Part shown: piece after piece, positions 55,428 through 64,000 of the stretch
Layout of the letters: each line of letters starts with the position of its first letter
Position numbering within the stretch: the stretch's first letter is position 1
Notes under the pieces: model-generated
The model's input: only the letters and a program-made list of their open reading frames with translations
Told to the model about the DNA's origin: nothing
Database searches by the model: none
Translations under genes and position numbers: made by a program
NCBI GenBank assembly: GCA_022494885.1
Contig: JAGVSM010003697.1
Location: forward strand, 84,842 to 148,841
Direction of reading: 5' to 3'
Length of the DNA stretch: 64,000 bases
From: Micrasema longulum
Lineage: Eukaryota; Arthropoda; Insecta; Trichoptera; Brachycentridae

Positions 55428-55612
55428 AAACAGTTCTTTATGGATCTAAATTTGTTGTTACAGAGAGGGAAAACATTTTCGAGAAGAGAATATGGAAGTC
55501 TAGGCATTTACAGGGCTTATGACCTGCCATTGACCGGTTTAAGTGGCCACTTTACACACTGTTTAACATTCGCCATTCTGCCTATGTTTAAACATCCACA
55601 TTTCCTCAACTG
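55428..55612 (+). repeat. Foldback family F1, left half
   Basis: ACAGAGAGGGAAAACATTTTCGAGAAGAGAATATGGAAGTCTAGGCATTTACAGGGCTTATGACC and TTTAAGTGGCCACTTTACACACTGTTTAAC repeat the arm and spacer of 52.4 kb. The second arm is replaced by a LINE tail. Confidence 0.7.
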
Positions 55613-56110
55613 TTTTGTTCAAAGTGTGTCATTGTACGTTCCCCGTAGGCGCCTTAGATCACCTAATACATTTTACCTTCCAATTTTTACAAACAATGTG
55701 GCACATTTTAACCCTCTTGCAAGTATGTTAAGACTCTATAACAAAATGGAAAAAAAAGTTAACATTGACATTTATCATGATAGAGCAAATGGTTATAAAA
55801 AAAAACATTACTATGTATCTTAGATCAAATGCCTAATCCTTAGTTTTGTGTATGTAAATTAATTTTAGTCTTTTTTTATTATATCTTATATGTTTTTAAT
55901 TTCTCTTTTCTTTTCTTTAAAAAAAAAAAATCTTTCTTTATTTTTACATTTCACTAAACTTAATCTTTACCATTACTTAAATTGAATTTACACTCTTATT
56001 TTATATAATTTATGAAAGATGTTGAAGTTCTATAATTGAGAATATATGTAAAGAACGTTAGTTATGCTCACTTAAAAAATGTATGTATTGTATGTATTCT
56101 TGTTGAACTT
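55612..56110 (+). pseudogene. LINE 3' end (Jockey-like C-terminus)
   Basis: The plus-strand frame ending at 55823 reads VPRRRLRSPNTFYLPIFTNN, then a VAHFNPLASMLRLYNKM block and a DIYHDR block to a stop: the usual closing region of a Jockey-like ORF2 (RRR.R....F..P..RTN....SPL.R....YN). A T-rich untranslated part runs to about 56110. Confidence 0.75.
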
Positions 56111-56219
56111 CCAAATAATTTTTTTTTTTAAAATATAAAAAAACTCACAAAAGTCAACAGATGGAATAGTTTGCTTTAATTTAGCAATATCAAGTCATAA
56201 GTGATAATATTTGTGATAT

Positions 56220-56620
56220 AAACACTAAAAACATTTGCTTACGCTCACAGCGAAAGTAAACAGACCCCCTGAGCGGAGCGGAGCTCTGAGAGTTACTGAG
56301 AGCAATTTGCGTTTTGTGGCCAGTGTTACAGGCTGGCCTGCGTCACGCGTGAAATAGTCTCTCTCGCTCGCGAATATTTCTATAGCACCGAGAGTGAGAC
56401 ATGAAGAGTGTTTGAGAAAAACGTTTTTCGGTATTCTTTTACTAAATCGCAGCGACAACGCTACACATCGGCAAACTTTTGATCTCCAATTTCCGATAAA
56501 ATACTTTTTCTGTACCTTATGAGTATTTATTGTTTAGTAATAAATTATTTCAATCGATACGTAAATGTACAATGAAGGAATACCGAAAATCTTAACTGAG
56601 TATTTATTCAGAGGTATAAA
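56220..56620. other. GC/CpG-richer intronic island
   Basis: 56240-56370 is clearly richer in CpG than its surroundings (GAGCGGAGCGGAGCTC, GCGTCACGCGTG, CTCGCTCGCG). TTTTCGGTATTC (about 56427) and GAATACCGAAAA (about 56578) are perfect 12-bp inverted copies, so it may be the edge of an unrecognised DNA element. No gene was identified. Confidence 0.35.
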
Positions 56621-56689
56621 AGTTATTAGACGTAGCATTCGATTGGCATACCGGGAGTTCATTTCCAACATGTAAAACAATATTCTTCA

Positions 56690-58490
56690 AGATCCGAATA
56701 CCTTTTAGGACTACATAAGGTCGCAAAAGGTGGATGGCGGGAATGTTGACTCCATGACATGGGGTGGAAAATTGGTTCGGGGTGCAAACATAGCCGAGGC
56801 ATTTGTAGGTCATTTTAAAATAGTCTATAGCAATGAACCTCCGCTTCTAGATCTTAATATTGCCATGCAATGTTCACAGACCGGTGCACAGTTTATTGAT
56901 GTTCAAAATATCAATGAGAAAGATGTTGCCGACACCATTAATTACATTCTTCCTAAAAGGTTGTGTGGAACTGATAAAAAAACCACTTTGTTTTTTGTAA
57001 AATCTTTCTATTAATACTGGGGTCTTCCCGGAAACATGGAAGACGTCAAAAGTAACTCCTATACATAAGAGTGGATCTAAGTCACCCGTAGAAAATTACA
57101 GACCTTTCGCTGTTCTTTCTGCACCAGCGAAGGTATTTGAAATTATAATTTGTAGAATCGTCACTTCCCGAGTAGAACCATTTATTATTGATGAAAAACA
57201 TGGGTTCAGGAAAAGCCGCTCGGTTGAGACTAATCTATTGGTTTTCACGAACTACTTCACGGAAGCTCTAGACGCAGGACATCAGATAAACTGTTCATAT
57301 AATGACTTCGCCAAGGCTTTTGATACTGTCGACCATGATGTCTTATTAAAAAAGCTGTATGAGATCGGTTTCTCGGATGGTATGTTAAAATTAATGGCGA
57401 GTTACCTCCAAAATAGAAAAAACAATACGTCTCGTATGGTTTTTTTGCGTCAGAGAGTTTCTATACTTTCTCGGGTGTCCCGCAAGGCTCTAACCTGGGT
57501 CCACTGCTGTTCTCTATTTTCATTAATAATATTAAAAATTTAATATTGAACTCGCGTTTTCTGTTATTTGCGGATGACTTAAAGCTTTTTTTAAAGGTGA
57601 CAACTTTGGATAATTTTCGTCTTCTCCAAGCGGATATATCTAATATATGTGAATGGGGAAGGCCTAACAAACTAAGGTTTAATGTTTCCAAGTGTTCACG
57701 TCTTTCACTAGGGCCTAAAAAACTCTATTTTTTCGCTACAAAATGAATGACCAGAATCTGACACGAACATCAAATGTTAAGGATCTGGGCGTTAAATTTG
57801 TGAGCACCCTGACATTTCATGAACAATCAGTGGTAATGCATTGAAGATGTTAGGATTCGTTCTGCGTAGTGCCAGGGTTTTTGAAAATACCCGCGTACTG
57901 AAAACTCTTTACAACTCCTTGGTGCGAAGTAAACTAGAGAGTGGCTCAATGATTTGGGGGGCACACGAACTGAAGTACTCTCTTATGATAGAGAAAATCC
58001 AAAATAAGTTTCTGCGGTAAGTTTCTAAGTGCGGGTATTATCCTTGGCTCTATCCGACCGAGTTTCTCCAGGATATGCTTGGCTACAACAGTTTAGAGGC
58101 TAGAAGAAATGTGTATTTGTCTACTCATTTTTATCGATTGTTGCGCGGTATTGTCGATAATCCTGAGATTATGATGAGTATTGGTTTGTATGTTCCTGAT
58201 AATTACCTAAGACAGCGTCAGCATAGATTGTTTCATATTCCGATATACAGGACCAACCTGCCGATGGTTATGCCTGTTGGAAGGGCTACCGCTATGCTAA
58301 ACAACATTGCTCTGGATATTGATCTGTTCCATGTATCCCAAGGGGTTTTCCGGGGCAGGATTCTCCTACTACTTTGACATAAGTCTCTTTCATGTATTTT
58401 TTTCTTTTCTTTTTTATAATATGTACGCATTGAATGTACGTTTGTAATGTATATGTTATATTTAAATAAATGAATTGAATTGAATAATTA
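56690..58490 (+). pseudogene. Jockey-like LINE, near-complete reverse transcriptase and C-terminal region
   Basis: This is the most complete LINE here. Blocks in order: FVGHFKIVYSNE (56805), FPETWKTSKVTPIHKSGSK (about 57027-57085), VENYRPFAVLSAPAKVFE, KHGFRKSRSVETNLLVF (about 57198-57250), NDFAKAFDTVDHDVLLKKLY (about 57300-57360; first catalytic Asp), a damaged GVPQG region at about 57470, LLFADDLKLFLKV (about 57560-57600; FADD intact), WGRPNKLRFNVSKC, VKDLGVKF, LYNSLVRSKLESGSMIWGA and a C-terminal frame 58075-58377. At least three frameshifts and a stop at 58020 kill it. The 5' end (endonuclease, ORF1) is missing. The end is AATAAATGAATTGAATTGAAT. Confidence 0.9.
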
Positions 58491-60679
58491 AATAGATGCA
58501 ATGTGTACTGGCTACACATCACCGGGAAGGGAGAGTTAATAAGTTAATACTTAAATTAACTCTACGTTCCTTGCTGTAATATGAATAGTACACCGATGCA
58601 TTCCAGCACTGTATAGAAAATTTTAGTATTTGAGCACTCGTAATGTTTATAAATAGTTATATTTAAAAATGATTCATTCAATATCGCCCGGCTATCCAAA
58701 TGTACACAATGATCTCAGTTATTTTCAATTTGTGTAAGCTGAATTTCCGAATACTCGTTAATGTTGTCCACGAATTAATTTGCCTTATACCCGATGAAAT
58801 TCTCGTATTAATTTCATTTTCCTTATTCAATAGTTTTAGTCCTATATCTTTAGTACTGAGTACTGACAGTTTAGTTCAAGTAAGGTTATGTATTATCTCT
58901 TGAATAGCTGCTTTAAACGTCTAAATTATAATTGGATTACTCCGAGAGATTGCCTTAGAGTAAGTCCGAATTTATGGAGCCCTGAATTTTATACATAATG
59001 TCCTTATGTTATTAAGTTTCTTTTATCAGATAGTCTCTACTGTTCTAATAATTACATATGAGCGTACAATTCAAATTAAATCATTCGAATCTATCTATTG
59101 TAAATCCTTAAAATGTAGTATGAAGTACGATAATAAATAACCATGGTTCGGCCCATACTATAATTGATTTAAAATCTTAATGCATTACACGTGTAAAAAA
59201 AAAAAATATACGTTTTTATTATAAGCATAAGATTGTTAATTAATACAGAATTAAAATGCTTTAACTTTGTTCTTAAATTTTGGAATTATTATTTTTTCTC
59301 ATTTCGTAATATTTACTGGCGTGCATAGTTATAACAATTTTATATGCCAATTATAAAAAAAAATCACATTGTCTTTTTTTTTAAAATAGGATTCTGATAT
59401 TTTCCCATATTATTGACATATTTTCTTGTCTCAAGTATTAGGTGTTAACATAAGTTGTGTCCGTTTTTTTTCCAAATTAACAAAACTTTGGAATTAAAAA
59501 GTTTTTTAGTGTGAAGGCTGTGGCTGTTTTTTTTTCAAATTTGTCGGATATGGTTCTATTTTTGAAACGCAAATGATCAACTTATTTTCCAATTGGAGTC
59601 TATTTCTCCTTTTCGTTTTTATGTCCACTTGAAAAGAACGTTAGCTCACAAAGTTAGGATGTAGTGAATGGCACCAATAACTTCAAAGCTTCCCTTGCCA
59701 GCTCTGGATAGTTTTCTTTTTTTTTATCCAGAAAACGTAAATCCATGCGAATTAAATTCCATTTTAAGCTTGACATATGAATCCTATAGATCGTGCTGCT
59801 GCTCGATTTCTCGATTAATAATAATATGGTCTCAATAGAAATAAAATTAAATATGCCGTCTTTAAAGTCACTGGTATACGAGTGGTATAGTAAAATTAAG
59901 GTCCTGGGGGGTCGTCAGATTTTTTTCACACGGTCGCGTATTCAAAAAGGTTGAAAAACACTGCCATACATATTTGAACGTGAAAATAATATCGAGAGAT
60001 ACCTACGTAATATAATATACACACTTGCATACGCCTTATTTAAAATGTGGGTTTCAGAAAAATTAAAATGTAAAAACTTTTTATGAACTCCGTACCTATA
60101 TAACATACCTAAGATAATGGCGCTTCATATTTTTTTGTTTTTCAGTCGCCTCGGGGCGTCTAATTATATATATTTAATGAAGTAAATTGAGGTGACTAAC
60201 GCAATCTCAAGATATCCTCGGGCGAAATCATTTATATTTACAAAGCGGGTTAATAATGGCTCAACTCAGACTTTACTCACGAAAGAACTCCAGCTTCACT
60301 TAAATTTTCAATTAAAGTAAATCTTAAATCCGATAAATACCAATATACCTTGACTCAGTATTACTGTTTTTGCAAAATAATATAAAAAAATATTATTTTA
60401 AACTGCGCTATGCCATTTGCCCTTTTTTTTTACAAAGTTTGAACATTTGAATTAACTAGACATTATATTAAGATATTGATATATTGTTGTGGCAATCTGT
60501 TTGTCTCTAAGCGCTAGTAATATTATGTGTTGTAAAAAAAACAGTAAGTTGGAAGTTTGAGCTTTTGTGTTAACGAAATTAATTCATTAATACATTTTGG
60601 GTTTTAAAAAAAGTTAATTAATAAAACATTTGCTGGGACTGGCAATGATTCAATAAAATAAAAAATAAAAATATAAATA

Positions 60680-60705
60680 TATATATAATATATATATATA
60701 TATAA
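60680..60705. repeat. (TA)n microsatellite
   Basis: A run of TATATATA with one interruption. Confidence 0.85.
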
Positions 60706-60784
60706 ATGCAATGTATGTATGTACTATTGACCTATATTAAATTTATGTATGATTATCTGTTTTTTTTAAAAACTTTTTTGAGTG

Positions 60785-60960
60785 GGTATAGATTATAGAT
60801 TGGAAATCTAGACAATTTCAAGCTGTTATTGGCTGGTTTATATAGTCGCTCTACACACTGTGTAACATTTACCAGTCTGTCAATGTTTAAACATCCATAT
60901 TTCTTCGAGTCTCCCATCAGTTGATTTTTATGAAGCAAATAACACGAAATTTGATTCTAA
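60785..60960 (+). repeat. Foldback family F1, central part
   Basis: GGAAATCTAGACAATTTCAAGCTGTTATTGGCTGGTTTA..., then CTCTACACACTGTGTAACATTTACCAGTCTG and CATCAGTTGATTTTTATGAAG, follow the spacer of the 52.4 kb copy. Confidence 0.6.
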
Positions 60961-61007
60961 AATGAATCTGGAAAAATTGACACGCTCGTCGTTCTTAAAT
61001 ATGTTAT

Positions 61008-61516
61008 GATTAATGGTGCATAGGACACTGTGTTGGTACACCAACCGCAGCATATCTTGATATTTTTTGTTACATTGGAGTAAGATGATCAATCTTACGC
61101 TTCCGGTGCCAGTCCAGGAACTGCAGTATTCTTTATTTTATTTATTTACTTAAGTTAGTTAATATTACATTGTATATTAACTAATATATTTGCAATTATA
61201 ACAAATACTTATTAAATATTTCTCACATAACTACATTATTACAATAAACATAACATTTTTTTTTAAATCCGTAAGTTTTCTTTCATTTTTCATACTTTCA
61301 GGCATCTCATCATACAGTTTTAACCCTTTATACATTAAGCTATTTTGTGATTTTGTTTTTTTCTTAAGTGGTAGTCTTATCCTATTTCTATTTCTTATCC
61401 AATTCTAGTATAAAAACACCCTGTTAAATAAATAATTCGTGTCAACCATGTCGAGAATCGAACCCCAAACCCCTTGCATGGTAGGTAAAGGCCCTGACCA
61501 TTAGTCCACGAGGCAG
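61008..61516 (-). mobile_element. SINE-B split by a LINE-tail insertion
   Basis: The 3' half is 61010-61125 (GGTGCATAGGACACTGTGTTGG ... CCAGTCCAGGAACTG) and the head half 61407-61516 (TAGTATAAAAACACC, B box GAGAATCGAACCCC, CCACGAGGCAG). The SINE reads through GTATTC|TAGTATAAAAAC once the insert at 61130-61406 is removed. Confidence 0.85.
61130..61406 (-). pseudogene. short LINE 3' insertion inside SINE-B
   Basis: The minus strand reads RLPLKKKTKSQNSLMYKGLK, then LYDEMPESMKNERKLTDLKK, a LINE closing motif, followed by an untranslated part and an (AAATAAA)n tail at 61130-61150. The insert lies between the two halves of a SINE-B, with a short ATTC at both edges as a possible duplication. Confidence 0.75.
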
Positions 61517-62479
61517 AAAAAACTACTTCAAAATACCGTTGTTTTCTTTTACTTTCACACCTTATTAAATATTTCAGAAATGCAGTTTTTAGTGAAAGGT
61601 TTGCACCTGTTTTAACTACACGTAAAAACTTGTTTTATGTTGAGCGTTACTTAAGCTATTTATCCACTAGGATCATAAAATAACCATGTTCCTTGTCTTT
61701 AAATCGAGAGATGTTCTTGATAGAATTTATAATTTAATTTTCACTTAATTACTATGGTAATATTATTTTAAGTATTCACCAGCAAACTAACTGTAAACTA
61801 TTCATTTCAACTTTGTAGATAGAGTTTCCTTTTGGCACTGAGATTTTCATTACACATTTTGCTAATTATGTAAGATCAAAAAGGATTTTACTGTGACCTA
61901 GTTAAGTCCGGCTGATTTTAAATGAGATATTTACAGAAGGTAAATTTTGTATTGATGTTATCATGAGTTATTACTAAAAAGAGTTTATTTTCACTCATTC
62001 AATTTCCGTACATAAACAAAACGGAAAACTACCCTTAAAGTAGTATAATATTCATTATTTGAGTTACTGTTTTATAGCAACGTCGTGCATAACTATTTTT
62101 TTAGGTTTTAAATTGATAGAATTGAAGTGGATAAAGGTATTAGGTGACAAAAACAAAAAGCAGAGATATATGGGGTAAAAGTTTTGTATGCCAATACAAT
62201 TATTGATCGAATAACACCTTCATTCGCCCTCAAAATCGGTTTTCAGTTTTTTTTGTTGGTGTATAATGTCAACAACATTATATAAAATCTTCATTTATAT
62301 AAAAAAAGTATATTTTTAAAAATTTCGACATAACGCCTTCATCCACTCATGTCTTCAATTATTTAAATTTTATGTACAAAATAATTGCACTTTGTTGGGC
62401 TAATCGCTTAAACTAATATCTTCCATCCAACCAAAAACAGACTTATGAAAATTGGTCATAATCTGTACTTTTTATTTTA

Positions 62480-62880
62480 TACATATTTATTTATATAGAT
62501 ATGTATACATATTAATTACAGGTGTTTAAGTGGGCAGATAGAGCATGTACATAAAGATGTATTAATAAAAATGCGTGTTTTGAGTAAGGCAGGAAGAGGA
62601 TTTAGAAAAGAAAATAAATAAAATGAAATGAAATTAGAGTTCTGAGCATGTTATGTAATAATATTTCAGGCATTTTCTAAAAATACTAACGGAGGTACAT
62701 TTTTTACTTCAAGAGCTAGCTTATTCCAGAGTCTGGCACATTGAACTGGAATATTTCGCCTATCTGAAAGACTATGATTTATAAAAATAATTAATTGCTT
62801 AGTATTTTTTTTTTATAGAAATATGTAGGTGTAACAGTAACCAAAAAATAGCTTTCTTACTAAAGCGAAGGATTTATCTC
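62480..62880 (-). pseudogene. LINE 3' end (CR1/Jockey-like C-terminus)
   Basis: The minus strand reads HSLSDRRNIPVQCARLWNKL, then ALEVKNVPPLVFLENA near 62680, the RLWN.LP.E......F closing pattern. A tail region follows to 62480 with TTTATTTATATAGATATG on the plus strand. Confidence 0.7.
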
Positions 62881-63184
62881 TATTTAAAATGTGCTTTGAT
62901 TTCCCTCGAAAAAAAAATTAACAAGTGCGTTATGTTTTTGAAATAGATCTTTGTAATGAATCTCGTTTTATTTTGAGTTTTATTAATGAAAAAAACCTTT
63001 TAAACAAACAAAATGTGTCAACTTACAGGAATCGAAGTCATCAACTCTACTCAAACACGCTTACGAAAAGAATATTTAAAAAATTGTAACATAAAAAAAG
63101 AGAACAATTAGAAGCGGTGTAGTGATGTAAAAAATCATAACTATGTGTGTACCTAATACTTATGTATAGGAGGCAAAACTAGCA

Positions 63185-63405
63185 GTTCACAATTGAGTCC
63201 TAGTGCCAACTCTAATGTATTGGAGCGAAGTGTGGAATTAGAAAAATAATGATGAAAGTAGATTAAATACTGTCGAAATGCGATCCCTTAGCCGAATGTG
63301 TGGTAAAACGATGTATGATAGGTGCACAAATGTCGAGATAGTGAACTATGTAAGGCTGAGACATGCATTATCGACAGAATCAAGAAAGGGGTGCTGCGTT
63401 GGTTT
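63185..63405 (+). pseudogene. RTE-like LINE fragment, plus strand
   Basis: Plus-strand coding follows VLVPTLMYWSEVWN, RLNTVEMRSLSRMCGKTMYDRCTNVEI and IDRIKKGVLRWF with one or two frameshifts, matching the middle of the 3.46 kb copy in the opposite orientation. It breaks off at the RWF motif, next to an F1 foldback copy. Confidence 0.85.
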
Positions 63406-63439
63406 TTTACATGTAGATTTTGAAAATACTAGTAATAAT

Positions 63440-63725
63440 TATCGTTGAAATTTATTGCATCAAAGAGGGAAAATATTTCTGAGAAGAAAATATAAAAGTA
63501 AAGGCTTCTGACCTTCATTGGCTGGTTAAAGTGGCCAGGTGACAGATTAGAAGCCCTTTAAATGGCTAGAATTCCATATTCCCTTCTCAAAAATGTTTGA
63601 TTTCTCTGCTGCAGCACATTTAGATCTAAATAATTACCTAGGGAGGAAATCAAGCCTATCTGCAAACATTTGGACATCCTCAAAACGTAGTTGATTATTT
63701 GTATCTAATTAGTCGTAATTGATGA
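63440..63725. mobile_element. Foldback family F1, complete diverged copy
   Basis: The left arm GAAATTTATTGCATCAAAGAGGGAAAATATTTCTGAGAAG and the right arm AAATGGCTAGAATTCCATATTCCC TTCTCAAAAATG...GCAGCACATTTAGATC are inverted. The right outer end ACCTAGGGAGGAAATCAAGCC ... AAACATTTGGACATCCTCAAAACG matches the left outer end of the 55.17 kb copy in reverse. Confidence 0.75.
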
Positions 63726-64000
63726 TTTTTACTTTTTATAGCATTATTATTGGATAGTATGATTTTATTGTTTTTTTAAAGAAATCCACTACTTTAACAT
63801 AACAAGTTTCGTAAAGTAATATTACCGAACTGTAGTCGGGTTAAAAACAAAACCCCTCTCGTCTTATTTCCTAGCCAGCATGATCTCGACCCCTTGCTTT
63901 CCTCTAATCCGGCGTATACTTGAGCGTCTTCCCAATCGGGTTTAAACCGCTACTCTTCCGCCGCCGCCGCCTCCTGAATATTTTAAACAAATTCACGATA

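Larger units (their letters stand above)
47286..64000 (+). other. kuz: kuz intron downstream of visible exon 3 (partial)
   Basis: It starts with GTAAGATG and does not end within the window, so it is at least 16.7 kb. It contains SINE-B and SINE-C copies, TIR and foldback elements at 50.1, 52.4, 55.2 and 63.5 kb, a hammerhead-like element at 51.1 kb, and LINE copies at 55.6, 56.7-58.5, 61.1, 62.5 and 63.2 kb. I see no gene or recognised repeat in 47540-48440, 49110-50070, 50350-51030, 51210-52400, 52850-53050, 53340-53700, 54600-55160, 58500-60780, 61520-62470, 62890-63180 and 63730-64000. Confidence 0.7.

Noticed and set aside
1..64000. CRISPR arrays, operons, viral genes, rRNA
   Set aside because: Nothing on either strand supports them; the window is intron-rich animal sequence.

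Overview
The window looks like one stretch of an AT-rich insect genome, probably a moth or butterfly, lying inside the gene for the membrane metalloprotease Kuzbanian (ADAM10 orthologue). Three short coding exons on the + strand (27867-28087, 33456-33522, 47097-47285) join in compatible splice phases to give about 158 continuous residues of the ADAM10/Kuz prodomain. The signal-peptide exon and all exons after the mid-prodomain lie outside the window or were not recognised. The lepidopteran assignment is inference. It rests on GC-rich exons set in AT-rich introns, on the style of the non-LTR retrotransposon and mariner copies, and on several tRNA-headed SINE families.

Nearly everything else is intron: at least 27.9 kb before the first exon seen, then introns of 5,368 bp, 13,574 bp and at least 16.7 kb. 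These introns are full of transposon debris. (i) Five copies of one RTE-like endonuclease/reverse-transcriptase LINE. (ii) Jockey/CR1-like and R1-like LINE 3' ends, including a nearly complete but frameshifted reverse transcriptase at 56.7-58.5 kb. (iii) One broken mariner. (iv) Four tRNA-headed SINE families, here called SINE-A to SINE-D. (v) Palindromic or terminal-inverted-repeat elements (MITEs, foldbacks). Several insertions are nested, and some have target-site duplications that can be read directly.

The most unusual signal is a set of inverted-repeat elements carrying hammerhead-ribozyme-like cores: CTGANGA, a stem II hairpin, GAAA, a palindromic four-base stem III, then TA or TC and a closing stem I. 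Two unrelated families show this layout, one at 14.48/14.81 kb and one at 35.95, 40.4 and 51.1 kb. It recalls the terminal repeats of Penelope-like retroelements. In family 2 the single stem II mismatch falls at a different place in each arm, so a perfect six-pair stem can be inferred for the ancestor.

Other notable items are a perfect 87-bp inverted repeat at 52.4-52.7 kb, a hairpin MITE that splits the catalytic motif of a LINE reverse transcriptase at 30.6 kb, a LINE tail ending about 20 bp before a kuz splice acceptor, and two same-family LINE copies in inverted orientation around the first kuz exon. No RNA gene, CRISPR array, viral gene or intact autonomous transposon was found.
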